This document shows positions 1 through 8,343 of a stretch of 64,000 bases of DNA, one piece after another. The notes under the pieces were generated by a model, which searched no databases, was not told the origin of the DNA, and worked only from the letters and a program-made list of their open reading frames with translations. Each line of letters starts with the position of its first letter. Position 1 is the first letter of the stretch. Both the position numbers and the translations under genes were made by a program. This stretch comes from Pseudomonadota bacterium (GTDB lineage: Bacteria; Pseudomonadota; Gammaproteobacteria; QQUJ01), in NCBI GenBank assembly GCA_008501635.1, contig QQUJ01000029.1, forward strand, positions 62,001 through 126,000. The letters are read 5' to 3'.

Positions 1-66
1 ACGGCGCATCTCATCGCACAAATGGCAGTAACAATTGCCGAACAGACGCAACAGCACCCCGGTCAC
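1..66 (-). CDS. Glutaredoxin-like protein, 5' fragment
   Basis: Only the first 22 codons lie in the window. A GTG at 66-64 overlaps the degQ stop (GTGA) and opens a frame running to the window edge. It contains the strand-then-CxxC start typical of small thioredoxin-fold proteins, LLRLFGNCYCHLCDEM, so C-H-L-C would be the redox pair. The DUF836 glutaredoxin family has this pattern. The four-base overlap suggests translational coupling to the degQ/rpoE cluster. Family assignment rests on this short motif only; the rest of the gene is outside the window. Confidence 0.6.
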   Translation of the reverse strand, partial: MTGVLLRLFGNCYCHLCDEMRR

Positions 67-1493
67 TCAGGTATTTTCATCGCCAGGAACATCGGGCCGG
101 TCTTGCGATAGACCAGAACCGCAACCGATTTGCCTTTGGGGAGCTTGTCTACCAGCTCATTGAACTGCTTGAGACCGGTAATCTTTTCATTGTTGATGCT
201 GGTTATGACATCACCGGCACGCACGCCGGCCGCCTGTGCAGGCCCTTCCTTGAGCGACTTAACGATCAGTGCACCCTTATCGAGCCCCAGTTCCTGACGC
301 TGTTCTTTTGTGAGCTCCTCAACTTCGATGCCTAACCGGTTGGTGCTGCGCTTCGACTCCTGGCTCTGACTGACGCGCACCTCGTCTTCGGCCGGCAATT
401 CGCCGATCTTGACGCTCAATTTGGTTGTGCGTCCGTTACGCAGCACTTTGACCGGCACGCTGTTACCAACCGGCGTCTGCCCCACCAGCGGCGGTAATGC
501 ACTTGAGCTGCTGACCTCGCGGCCATTGAACTCGAGCACCACATCGCCCACCTCAAATCCGGCCTCTGCGGCCGGGCTGTCGGGTAGTACGCGCGCCACC
601 AGTGCGCCGCGGGGCTTATCCAACCCGAAAGACTCCGCCAGTTCACGTGTCACATCCTGAATCAGGACACCCAGCCACCCGCGAACGACTTTGCCGCGCG
701 TCTTGAGCTGCTCGACCACATTCATCGCCACATCCATGGGTATGGCGAATGACAGACCCATAAAACCGCCCGTACGGCTATAGATCTGCGAGTTGATGCC
801 TATCACTTCGCCATCGAGATTGAACAGCGGCCCACCTGAGTTACCCGGATTGATGGCGACATCCGTCTGAATGAACGGTACATAATTCTCGCGCGGCAGA
901 CTGCGGCCCTTGGCACTCACGATCCCCGCCGTCACCGAATGATCGAATCCAAAGGGGGAGCCAATAGCAAGCACCCATTCGCCGACCTTGAGATCGCCGG
1001 AACTTCCCATCCGTACCACCGGGAGATCACCGTCGGTGGTTACCTTGAGCAGGGCGATATCGCTGCGCTCGTCGAATCCGATCACTTTGGCCTCCAACTC
1101 ACGGCGGTCACTGAGGCGCACGATGATTTCGTCCGCCCCCTTCACCACATGGGCATTGGTCAGCAGGAATCCATCCTTGGAGATAAAAAACCCGGAACCA
1201 AGCGACTTCGAATCAAACTCCTCGGGAATTCCTCCTTCACCCTCCTCACCGAAGAAATGGCGAAAAAGATCGCCGAACGGGCTGTTTTCAGGCAGTTCCG
1301 GAACGCGCAATCCCGGCGGAATCCGGTTGCTGCGCTGCACCTTCTGAGTGGTGCTGATGTTGACGACGGCTGCACTGTTCTGCTCCACCAGTTTGGTGAA
1401 ATCGGGCAGACTCCGGGCCTGCACCTCCTGTGCAATCAGCAACAGCGGCAGAATCACCCATGCACTTGTTCGTAAAAGACTATATGACATCAC
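63..1493 (-). CDS. degQ: Periplasmic serine endoprotease DegQ/MucD (DegP family)
   Basis: A 476-residue HtrA-family protease that degrades or refolds damaged envelope proteins in the periplasm. An N-terminal signal peptide (hydrophobic residues about 7-20, cleavage probably after QAR) leads into a trypsin-like domain. The triad is visible: H115 in TNAHVV, D145 in DERSDIALL and S219 in NPGNSGGP. Two PDZ domains follow (about 270-365 and 385-476). Length matches MucD/DegQ. It ends the rpoE-rse cluster, as mucD does in Pseudomonas, which fits a sigma-E regulated quality-control role. A second ATG one codon downstream is an equally good start. DegP and DegQ cannot be told apart with confidence; the gene position favours MucD. 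Confidence 0.93.
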   Translation of the reverse strand: MMSYSLLRTSAWVILPLLLIAQEVQARSLPDFTKLVEQNSAAVVNISTTQKVQRSNRIPPGLRVPELPENSPFGDLFRHFFGEEGEGGIPEEFDSKSLGSGFFISKDGFLLTNAHVVKGADEIIVRLSDRRELEAKVIGFDERSDIALLKVTTDGDLPVVRMGSSGDLKVGEWVLAIGSPFGFDHSVTAGIVSAKGRSLPRENYVPFIQTDVAINPGNSGGPLFNLDGEVIGINSQIYSRTGGFMGLSFAIPMDVAMNVVEQLKTRGKVVRGWLGVLIQDVTRELAESFGLDKPRGALVARVLPDSPAAEAGFEVGDVVLEFNGREVSSSSALPPLVGQTPVGNSVPVKVLRNGRTTKLSVKIGELPAEDEVRVSQSQESKRSTNRLGIEVEELTKEQRQELGLDKGALIVKSLKEGPAQAAGVRAGDVITSINNEKITGLKQFNELVDKLPKGKSVAVLVYRKTGPMFLAMKIPE

Positions 1494-1584
1494 TCAACAC
1501 TCCTCATGGACGATCCAGCCCTTGCCGATCGACGATCAAATCAATACCAGATGTTTCCCGTATACGGCTCCCGGTCACTACACG

Positions 1585-2034
1585 TCAGCGGGCGGAGGAT
1601 CCCGCACGACGCAGGATGACAGGCTGATACCTCTGCAAGCGGGCTGCGCGCCCACCAAATCCACGCACCCACCACAGCCCGGCGACAAAACCGGCAACCC
1701 CGCCGAGCAGAGCGGACAGATCCCCGACACCGGATACGGCAGTCGCTCCCACCAGCGCACCCAACAGCAACCCGAGCAACGGGATCAGATAGACCGCGAA
1801 CGAACTCTTCAGCAGCGCGTCTTCGCGCACACCCAAAACGATACACTCACCGGGTTTGAGGTGAGCGTTGTTGACAACCTGAACCTCGGCAAACTTTCTT
1901 CCGAAGGTTTTGCCGAGCAGCGCATGACCGCAGCCCGCTTGCGCAGAGCAGTCACCGCAGCTCGAACGTCGCTCGGTCTCCACCCAGGCGCGTTCCCCAT
2001 CGACGCGTACTACAATGCCTGCCTGCTCGATCAT
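1585..2034 (-). CDS. rseC: RseC/MucC family regulator, SoxR-reducing system protein
   Basis: A 149-residue inner-membrane protein of the RseC/MucC family, which modulates sigma-E activity and, in some species, takes part in reducing SoxR. The N-terminal half carries the cysteine cluster CGDCSAQAGC followed by HALLGKTF, the family hallmark. Two adjacent hydrophobic segments at about residues 78-120 (SFAVYLIPLLGLLLGALVG and a second helix) are membrane spans, followed by a short basic tail. The start overlaps the rseB stop by four bases, so it is co-translated with the anti-sigma genes. Its precise role is poorly defined even in model species. Confidence 0.88.
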   Translation of the reverse strand: MIEQAGIVVRVDGERAWVETERRSSCGDCSAQAGCGHALLGKTFGRKFAEVQVVNNAHLKPGECIVLGVREDALLKSSFAVYLIPLLGLLLGALVGATAVSGVGDLSALLGGVAGFVAGLWWVRGFGGRAARLQRYQPVILRRAGSSAR

Positions 2035-3008
2035 TGTGTATCGGGTCCGAGTACTATCGCCCGACCAATGAACTCGACGGTCGCGGGCGGGACCTCTCCC
2101 ACCACGGTGACTTGATAGTCTTCGAGATTCAAGCCAAAAGCGCTGAAGGCGCCCAGGCGTGATATTCCGCTGAGGCCTTTGCGGTCGGACATGGGCTCCA
2201 TATAGGCGGAGACCGATACCAGTCCATCACTGAAGACAACGTGGTCGACAGGCTGGCTGCTGCCAGGCAGCGTCTCTTTGATGTGTGAAAAAAGCTCGAA
2301 ACCATCGGGTAGCGCCTTGATTTTCCAGGGTGTTGCCGCAATCTCCCTACGGGCTCTCCGCGCCGGCTCCGCAGACAGGACAGGCGGAACAGTGAGAGAC
2401 TCTGCTGGACGGCTGGCGGATTCTTCCTCTTGCATAAGACGGAAGGAGGTGAACATGACCTGCTCCAGCGGGTACCCCTCTTCATCGAGCAACGCAACCT
2501 TCAGGGGGATCGCTGTTTGCCGGTCGAGCCAGAGTCGATAACCATAACGATAGCTGTCTCGCGGGTTGACGTGAATTTGTTGCGTTTCCCGGTCAGCGAT
2601 GCGTTCGTTATCTCCCAATTGGAAACTGTAGAACTGATCGAGGTGCGTAAACGCCTCGCCCAACGCCATGGGGAACGTGGCAGAAGGCGTGTCGGGTTGG
2701 CTAAAGATCGATGATGTGTCGGGCAGGATTCTGGTGACGGCGGCCCCGTCGCGCAACACCTCGCGAGGTGCACCGTTCAACGCGATCAGATGTTCGCGCT
2801 CGCCATGCTCATCGACAGTGTGTTGAAGACTGATCGTCTCCATACGGGGTCCGCTGGCGTAAACGAAAGTGCCCTGATAGTTCAAGGTGTGCAGGGATCG
2901 CGCCATCCTTTCCAACCAATGCTGCGGCGTTTCCGTGCTACGCCCAGTAGCCCCGCCACTTTGGAATGAGGCAACCAGCAAAACGGCCGCAACTGCGATC
3001 AGACGCAT
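2031..3008 (-). CDS. rseB: Sigma-E regulatory protein RseB/MucB
   Basis: A 325-residue periplasmic protein that binds the periplasmic part of RseA and shields it from DegS cleavage until mislocalised lipids or LPS intermediates are sensed. The first about 20 residues form a signal peptide. The mature N-terminal part (WLERMARSLHTLNYQGTFVY) is the conserved MucB/RseB start with its LolA-like fold, and the C-terminal domain contains the family sequence KALPDGFELF. The gene lies 9 bp after rseA and overlaps rseC by four bases. Length is normal (E. coli RseB 318). Confidence 0.92.
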   Translation of the reverse strand: MRLIAVAAVLLVASFQSGGATGRSTETPQHWLERMARSLHTLNYQGTFVYASGPRMETISLQHTVDEHGEREHLIALNGAPREVLRDGAAVTRILPDTSSIFSQPDTPSATFPMALGEAFTHLDQFYSFQLGDNERIADRETQQIHVNPRDSYRYGYRLWLDRQTAIPLKVALLDEEGYPLEQVMFTSFRLMQEEESASRPAESLTVPPVLSAEPARRARREIAATPWKIKALPDGFELFSHIKETLPGSSQPVDHVVFSDGLVSVSAYMEPMSDRKGLSGISRLGAFSAFGLNLEDYQVTVVGEVPPATVEFIGRAIVLGPDTQ

Positions 3009-3017
3009 GACCGGGAA

Positions 3018-3599
3018 CTAATCGCTCTGTTCGTGACCGACTATGCGCACATGCGGCGGCATGCCCGATGTCGTCGCCCGCTCGCTGTGCTTGGCCAGGT
3101 AGTCATTCAGGCGCCGTGCCACTTCGGGATCGGTGACCTGCCATCGATTGACGGTGGCTCGCTGTACTACCGTCTGGGGTACGATGACCGAAGGCGGAGC
3201 CGCGACCTGCTGCGCAGCAACCGGCGGTTGCGTCGTGGAATTGACCATCTGCACCCCGACAATCGCAAGCAGTGCGACCGATGCAGCGATCCCCGCCCCA
3301 ATCAGGGGTTGGAACCATTTTCCTGCTCCGCGCGGAGCATTGACCGGGGCAACGGCAACAGCAGGCTCGTTGCGGATATCCGCATCGACGCGATCGGCCA
3401 TACGACAGTTGACGAATTCGGGCAAACCGCCCTTCATGGCGTCACGGATCAGTTGAAACCGCTGTAAACGCAGGCGTAGATCTCGATCCTCTTCTAGACG
3501 TTTCAGTAGCAGCGGCACTTCTTCATGCGGAAGTTCGCCATCCATCCACGCCGATAACTGCTCACCGACTTTGTCAGTCATCGCCTTCCCCTCACTCAT
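3018..3599 (-). CDS. rseA: Anti-sigma-E factor RseA/MucA
   Basis: A 193-residue single-pass inner-membrane protein that sequesters RpoE. The cytoplasmic N-terminus has the sigma-binding pattern LSAWMDGELPHEEV. One transmembrane helix lies at about residues 100-120 (LIGAGIAASVALLAIVGVQM), and the periplasmic tail would be the site for DegS-type cleavage and RseB binding. Its start overlaps the rpoE stop by four bases (ATGA), giving tight coupling of factor and inhibitor. The ORF start is MSEGKAMTDKVG; ATG at residue 7 (MTDK) is a possible alternative start. Confidence 0.92.
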   Translation of the reverse strand: MSEGKAMTDKVGEQLSAWMDGELPHEEVPLLLKRLEEDRDLRLRLQRFQLIRDAMKGGLPEFVNCRMADRVDADIRNEPAVAVAPVNAPRGAGKWFQPLIGAGIAASVALLAIVGVQMVNSTTQPPVAAQQVAAPPSVIVPQTVVQRATVNRWQVTDPEVARRLNDYLAKHSERATTSGMPPHVRIVGHEQSD

Positions 3600-4171
3600 C
3601 GTTCCAAATCCTTGAGTCGTTTATCGATTGCCTCGCGTGCGCGAAAGATCCGCGAACGCACGGTACCCACCGGACAGGACATGGTCTGGGCAATCTCTTC
3701 GTAACTCATACCTTCCATCTCTCTCAAGGTCACCGCGGTACGCAGATCCTCTGGCAAATCCTCTATGGCCTGGTAGATGGTGCGCTCGATCTCGTCGCGC
3801 AGCATCAGGTGTTCCGGTGTATCAATATCCCTCAGATGTCCCATACCGCCGTTTTGTTCCAAAACCTGGGAATCGATGTCTGTCTCCAAAGGCCTTCTCC
3901 CCTGCGCAATCAGGTAGTTTTTCGCTGTGTTGATAGCGATACGGTAGAGCCACGTGTAAAAAGCGCTGTCACCGCGGAATTTGGGTAGCGCACGATACGT
4001 CTTGAGGAACGCCTCCTGAGTAACGTCCATCGCCTCGTGGGGGTCGTGGATATAACGCGACACCAGCTTGATGATCTTGTGCTGATATTTGCGGACCAGC
4101 ACATCGAATGCACCTCGCTCACCTTGCTGTACACGCTCTACCAGATCCTGATCAATGTTCCGTTCGCCCAT
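3596..4171 (-). CDS. rpoE: ECF RNA polymerase sigma factor RpoE (AlgU/sigma-E)
   Basis: The extracytoplasmic-stress sigma factor. The 191-residue product has sigma region 2 (FDVLVRKYQHKIIKLVSRY, AFLKTYRALPKFRGDSAFYTWL) and region 4 (LPEDLRTAVTLREMEGMSYEEIA) with the terminal helix-turn-helix. The open frame extends upstream to 4345, but that segment has no family similarity; the ATG at 4171 (MGERNIDQDLVERVQ) matches the length and start of E. coli RpoE (191 aa). It is first in rpoE-rseA-rseB-rseC-degQ and divergent from nadB, an arrangement shared with E. coli and Pseudomonas. Confidence 0.95.
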   Translation of the reverse strand: MGERNIDQDLVERVQQGERGAFDVLVRKYQHKIIKLVSRYIHDPHEAMDVTQEAFLKTYRALPKFRGDSAFYTWLYRIAINTAKNYLIAQGRRPLETDIDSQVLEQNGGMGHLRDIDTPEHLMLRDEIERTIYQAIEDLPEDLRTAVTLREMEGMSYEEIAQTMSCPVGTVRSRIFRAREAIDKRLKDLER

Positions 4172-4218
4172 CCGGGCACGCCCCTTTTCCTGTTTAGGCG
4201 CACCCTCCCGCCTGGTTG

Positions 4219-4246
4219 GATAGACATCCTCACCAGGGGATAGTTC
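4219..4246 (-). promoter_or_regulatory. Candidate sigma-E autoregulated promoter of rpoE
   Basis: On the minus strand GAACTA (4246-4241) is followed after 16 bp by TCTATC (4224-4219), close to the AlgU/RpoE pattern GAACTT-N16/17-TCTGA. Transcription would begin near 4212 and leave an about 40-nt leader before the rpoE ATG. Autoregulation of rpoE is known in the family; the site here is found by eye only. Confidence 0.4.
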
Positions 4247-4385
4247 GCCTAGAGACCCTATTTTCCTTATGTTTGTACCGAGATCGCGTTTGCCCACCCA
4301 GCCAAGTGTACGGTAACCTACCGCCGCACCCAGACGGGCACACAAAGTAGCTCAAAATACCCCATAGCCACCCCCCCAACAAGGC

Positions 4386-5987
4386 ATGAAGCAGTCGGAC
4401 TACTACGATGTTCTCGTAATCGGCAGTGGCGCAGCGGGACTCACCCTGGCGCTGCGACTCGGTGGTGCGCTGCGCATTGCCGTGCTCTCCAAAGGTCCGC
4501 TGACCGAGGGCAGCACTTTCTACGCTCAAGGCGGCGTAGCCGCTGTGATCGATGAAGCGGACTCTATCGAAAGCCATATCGCAGATACCCTCGATGCCGG
4601 TGCCGGGCTGTGCGACCCGGACGCTGTGCGCTTTACTGTCGGTCGTGGTCGTGAGGCCATTGAGTGGTTGATTGCGGAGGGTGTCCCCTTTACCCGTGCC
4701 ATCGGCTCCGAGAGCGCCGGCGGCTATCACCTGACGCGAGAAGGGGGGCACAGCCGGCGCCGGGTGATCCACTCGGCCGACGCCACAGGGCGCGCGATGG
4801 AGACCACTCTGGCCGATCAGGCGCGCAATCGCAGCAACATCGAGATTTTCGAGCACCACGTGGCCATCGACCTGATAACCGGCGAGAAGTTCGGGCTGCC
4901 GCACAATCGCTGTGTTGGCGCCTATGTGCTCGATAGCAAAAGAGGCAAAGTCAATCTCCTTAGAGCGCGCTTTGTCGTACTGGCAACAGGCGGTGCCAGC
5001 AAGGTCTACCTCTACACCAGCAACCCTGACGGCGCCTCAGGTGACGGAATCGCAATGGCTTGGCGTGCCGGCTGCCGGATTGCCAATATGGAGTTCAATC
5101 AGTTTCACCCTACTTGCCTCTACCACCCTCATGCCAAATCCTTTTTGATCAGCGAAGCAGTCCGGGGTGAGGGCGGACGACTGCTGCTACCCGACGGCAC
5201 CCGTTTTATGCAGCGCTTCGATTCCCGGGCCGAGCTGGCACCCCGCGACATCGTGGCGCGAGCGATCGACCACGAGATGAAGCGGCTTGGCAGCGATTGC
5301 ATCTATCTGGACATCAGCCACAAACCTGCCGAATTCATCCGCGAACATTTTCCTACCATCTATCAGCGCTGTTTGGATTTTGGGTTCGACATCACTCGCG
5401 AACCGATTCCGGTGGTGCCGGCAGCACACTACACTTGCGGCGGCGTGGTGACCGATTTGCGGGCGCGTACCGACGTGGAATCACTTTATGCCGTTGGTGA
5501 AACCGCCTTCACGGGACTCCACGGCGCCAACCGCATGGCCAGTAACTCGCTCCTGGAATGCCTGGTATTCGCAATGGCGGGAGCGGATGACATACTCGCC
5601 CGGCTCTCCCACGTCCCACCGCCACCGGAACTCCCGGCGTGGGACGAAAGCCGGGTCACCGATTCCGACGAAGAGGTGGTGGTCTCCCACAATTGGAATG
5701 AACTACGCCACTTTATGTGGGATTACGTGGGGATCGTGCGCACCAACAAGCGCCTGCAACGAGCCTGCAGCCGCATCGAACTGCTACAACGCGAAATTGA
5801 CGAGTACTACGGCAATTTCCGGGTCACCAGTGACCTGCTGGAACTACGCAACCTTGCCATGGTGGCCGAGTTGATCATCCGCTCCGCCATGCAGCGCAAG
5901 GAGAGCCGCGGCCTGCATTTCACGCTCGATTACCCGGAAACCGACCCGCTACTGACGCCTGCACCCACTATCCTGGAACCTCACTGA
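4386..5987 (+). CDS. nadB: L-aspartate oxidase NadB
   Basis: FAD enzyme that oxidises L-aspartate to iminoaspartate, the first step of de novo NAD synthesis (with NadA). The 533-residue protein starts with a Rossmann fingerprint ([15 protein letters not shown]). It has the flavin-binding stretch [12 protein letters not shown], the active-site segment [18 protein letters not shown], and the C-terminal helical domain of the succinate dehydrogenase/fumarate reductase flavoprotein family. EFNQFHPT is the short form seen in aspartate oxidases. It is divergent from rpoE, as in E. coli and Pseudomonas. Its stop overlaps the convergent DUF2189 gene by 7 bp. Confidence 0.95.
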   Translation: MKQSDYYDVLVIGSGAAGLTLALRLGGALRIAVLSKGPLTEGSTFYAQGGVAAVIDEADSIESHIADTLDAGAGLCDPDAVRFTVGRGREAIEWLIAEGVPFTRAIGSESAGGYHLTREGGHSRRRVIHSADATGRAMETTLADQARNRSNIEIFEHHVAIDLITGEKFGLPHNRCVGAYVLDSKRGKVNLLRARFVVLATGGASKVYLYTSNPDGASGDGIAMAWRAGCRIANMEFNQFHPTCLYHPHAKSFLISEAVRGEGGRLLLPDGTRFMQRFDSRAELAPRDIVARAIDHEMKRLGSDCIYLDISHKPAEFIREHFPTIYQRCLDFGFDITREPIPVVPAAHYTCGGVVTDLRARTDVESLYAVGETAFTGLHGANRMASNSLLECLVFAMAGADDILARLSHVPPPPELPAWDESRVTDSDEEVVVSHNWNELRHFMWDYVGIVRTNKRLQRACSRIELLQREIDEYYGNFRVTSDLLELRNLAMVAELIIRSAMQRKESRGLHFTLDYPETDPLLTPAPTILEPH

Positions 5988-6829
5988 CGATTCATCTGCT
6001 GGTGGCCCAGGGTGTCGCGATAAGCGTGCCAGGTAGCGTGACCGATCAGCGGCAGCATCACCAGCAGTCCCAGCAGAAAGGTCACCAGACCGATCCCGGT
6101 GAACGCCGCAATGATGGTGGCCCACAGCAGCATGGGGCGCGCATTTCGACGTACGGCCTGGACGCTGAGGCGCATGGCATCCAGGGCGTTGATGGTACGG
6201 TCCATGAGCAGCGGCACCGCCAGGGCGCTCATGGCAAACACGATCGTCGCCAATACGCCGCCCAGCAACAAAGCGGCCAGCAGCAGCGGAAAGGAATCGG
6301 GTTGCAGAAAAACCACCCGCACGAAACTCTCCCAGGTCGGAGTCACCCCCTGATGCAAAAGGGCGAAAATCAGCATCACCAACTGCATCCAGGCGATAAA
6401 CACCAGCATTAGAACCATGCCGAAGACGGCGATCTGCCCGCCATTGGCACGCCAGGCGCCAAGCGCATGACCTAACGAAACCGGTTGTCCGCGCTCATGA
6501 CGACGGCTGATCTCGTAGAGCCCGACCGCAGCTACAGGACCCACCAGAAAAAACCCGCTGAGCAACGGGAGCAGCAGGTAGAAAAGCTCCGCGTAGACGA
6601 TCACGGCAAACAGCGCATACCCGGCGAGTACAAAAATCAGGCCGTAACCCAAGCTTGGCAGGGGTGCATGGCGCAGATCGCTCCACCCCCTGGCGAGCCA
6701 GCTCCACGGATGATCGAGTGTCAGTTCCTGGATCTTGAAATCGGAGGGAGCGGCCTCGGCAGCTGAGTTGGTCGACGTCATTCGGCGGGTCTCGGTCGGT
6801 ACTTCTGAGGTTGGTTCGTCATGGGACAT
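5981..6829 (-). CDS. DUF2189-type integral membrane protein
   Basis: A 282-residue membrane protein of unknown function. A polar N-terminus of about 50 residues ([20 protein letters not shown]) is followed by [20 protein letters not shown] and about six hydrophobic segments, a pattern I associate with DUF2189 proteins. I chose ATG at 6829 over the GTG at 6841 because a GGAG motif sits five to six bases before it. It may be transcribed with the upstream sdhE/ygfX genes and converges on nadB with a 7-bp overlap. No catalytic motif is visible. Confidence 0.7.
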   Translation of the reverse strand: MSHDEPTSEVPTETRRMTSTNSAAEAAPSDFKIQELTLDHPWSWLARGWSDLRHAPLPSLGYGLIFVLAGYALFAVIVYAELFYLLLPLLSGFFLVGPVAAVGLYEISRRHERGQPVSLGHALGAWRANGGQIAVFGMVLMLVFIAWMQLVMLIFALLHQGVTPTWESFVRVVFLQPDSFPLLLAALLLGGVLATIVFAMSALAVPLLMDRTINALDAMRLSVQAVRRNARPMLLWATIIAAFTGIGLVTFLLGLLVMLPLIGHATWHAYRDTLGHQQMNRQ

Positions 6830-6870
6830 CAGGACTCCCACTACACCCTATTCCCGAGTGTTTGTATCGA

Positions 6871-7320
6871 CTAGAGCGTACCACCCTCCTCCCGCATTAA
6901 ACAACGTCGCAGCCAGCGCCAGGACTCGGCATCCGTCTGATCAGCCAGGAAAGGTAACCGATAGCGGCCCATTTCAACGAGTTCCACCTCGATGATCACC
7001 AGCGTCGAGGTCAGGTAGGTACAACGCCAGCTCCTGGCGTCGTGCCACTCGTGCGACACCAGCAACGACCACCCTGATACGGGTTCCTTTCTCACTGCCT
7101 GTGGGTAGCGGGAGGTCACGCCCCGCCACCGCCACGCGCTGACGATCACCACCAGTAAGGCGCCCGTCAACCGCTGCCAAAGAGGGAGGGGTAAAACCGC
7201 AACCGAGAACAAGGCGCCAAGCAGCCCTACCCCCAACCACCAACGCAGACGAACGGATGGAATCAGCTCAACGCAGCGAGGCGTCGCGGATCTTGTCGAC
7301 GAGGTTTCGATAATCGCCAT
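6871..7320 (-). CDS. YgfX/CptA-like small inner-membrane protein
   Basis: A 149-residue protein with two adjacent transmembrane helices (about residues 26-65, WWLGVGLLGALFSVAVLPLP and WQRLTGALLVVIVSAW) and a C-terminal soluble domain ending in WRWLRRCLMREE. This build and the position directly after sdhE match YgfX (CptA) of E. coli, where ygfX follows sdhE (ygfY). YgfX has been linked to cytoskeletal inhibition and to succinate dehydrogenase biogenesis; neither role can be read from this sequence. The start at 7320 overlaps sdhE by 53 bp in another frame, longer than usual, but no later start codon fits. Confidence 0.65.
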   Translation of the reverse strand: MAIIETSSTRSATPRCVELIPSVRLRWWLGVGLLGALFSVAVLPLPLWQRLTGALLVVIVSAWRWRGVTSRYPQAVRKEPVSGWSLLVSHEWHDARSWRCTYLTSTLVIIEVELVEMGRYRLPFLADQTDAESWRWLRRCLMREEGGTL

Positions 7321-7534
7321 CCTCTGGCTCGGCCTGCAGCAACATCCAGTCGAGGAGTTCCTGATCCTTGCACTCCAGCATGTGTTCGAAGGTGTCTCGC
7401 TCCGAGTCGCTCAATCGATGGTAGCCGTGGTCGAGAAATGCAGCGAACAGCTCATCAAGCTCCAGCATCCCGCGCCGACACCGCCAACGCAAGCGGCGTT
7501 TACGGGCGGCTGTGTCTTCGGTAATGGAGGACAT
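7268..7534 (-). CDS. sdhE: FAD assembly factor SdhE (succinate dehydrogenase assembly factor)
   Basis: An 88-residue protein that promotes covalent attachment of FAD to SdhA. The RGxxE motif used in flavinylation is present as RRGMLELDEL at about residues 20-29. The rest forms the five-helix bundle typical of the family (FAAFLDHGYHRLSDSERDTF, LLDWMLLQAEPEDGDYRNLV). Length matches E. coli SdhE (88 aa). It lies 36 bp after sdhB, inside the sdh cluster it serves. Confidence 0.93.
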   Translation of the reverse strand: MSSITEDTAARKRRLRWRCRRGMLELDELFAAFLDHGYHRLSDSERDTFEHMLECKDQELLDWMLLQAEPEDGDYRNLVDKIRDASLR

Positions 7535-7569
7535 TTTCGTTGGCGTAGCACCTCAAACGACAGAGGACC

Positions 7570-8262
7570 CTATATACCGCGTTTTAACATCAACTGCTTG
7601 ATGTGACCGATCGCTTTGGTGGGATTCAACCCCTTGGGGCACGCCTCCACACAGTTCATGATGCTGTGACAGCGAAACAGTTTGTAAGGATCCTCCAGAT
7701 TATCCAGGCGTTCGTCAGTCGCCTGATCTCGAGTATCGGCCAGAAAGCGCCAGGATTGCAGAAGTGCCGCCGGACCCATGTACTTGTCCGGATTCCACCA
7801 AAATGAGGGGCAGGCGGTGGAACAACAACCACAAAGTATGCATTCGTAAAGCCCATCCAACTGATCGCGATCTTCCGGGCTCTGCAAACGCTCCTTTTCC
7901 GGCACTGGGTCGCTATTGATGAGGTATGGCTTGGCAACCCGGTATTGCTTGTAAAACTGGCTCATGTCCACGACCAGATCGCGGATGATGGGTAGCCCCG
8001 GCACCGGGCGAACCTGCACCGGCTCCTTCAGCTTCACCACCGGAGTGATGCAAGCAAGGCAGTTTCGGCCATTGACATTGACGGCATCGGATCCGCACAC
8101 GCCCTCGCCGCAGGAGTGGCGAAAGGTCAGCGACTCGTCCCTGGCCTTGAGCAGGATCAGTGCCTCGCGGACCATCATCTCGGAGTTGACCTCCAATTCG
8201 AAGTCCTGCATGTAAGGTGCGCTGTCTGTGTCCGGATTGTAGCGATAGATCGAAAAACGCAT
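7570..8262 (-). CDS. sdhB: Succinate dehydrogenase iron-sulfur subunit SdhB
   Basis: A 230-residue subunit that carries electrons from the SdhA flavin to quinone through [2Fe-2S], [4Fe-4S] and [3Fe-4S] centres. The ferredoxin-like domain has CGEGVCGSDAVNVNG...CLAC, with Asp replacing one Cys as in E. coli SdhB. The C-terminal domain has CILCGCCSTACPSFWWN and CHSIMNCVEACPKGLNP. I place the start at the ATG at 8262 (MRFSIYRYNP) rather than the upstream TTG at 8277. It follows sdhA by about 80 bp. Confidence 0.95.
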   Translation of the reverse strand: MRFSIYRYNPDTDSAPYMQDFELEVNSEMMVREALILLKARDESLTFRHSCGEGVCGSDAVNVNGRNCLACITPVVKLKEPVQVRPVPGLPIIRDLVVDMSQFYKQYRVAKPYLINSDPVPEKERLQSPEDRDQLDGLYECILCGCCSTACPSFWWNPDKYMGPAALLQSWRFLADTRDQATDERLDNLEDPYKLFRCHSIMNCVEACPKGLNPTKAIGHIKQLMLKRGI

Positions 8263-8343
8263 GGTTACCGTTTCCAATTCTGAGTATAGCTAGGACCTGT
8301 CAACCATTCCCGAGCGTGTGTCGACGTCGACCTGCCCCTGTGA

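Noticed and set aside
4230-4904. 224-codon minus-strand frame over the start of nadB
   Set aside because: Overlaps the strongly supported nadB start in antisense and the rpoE promoter region; no family motif.
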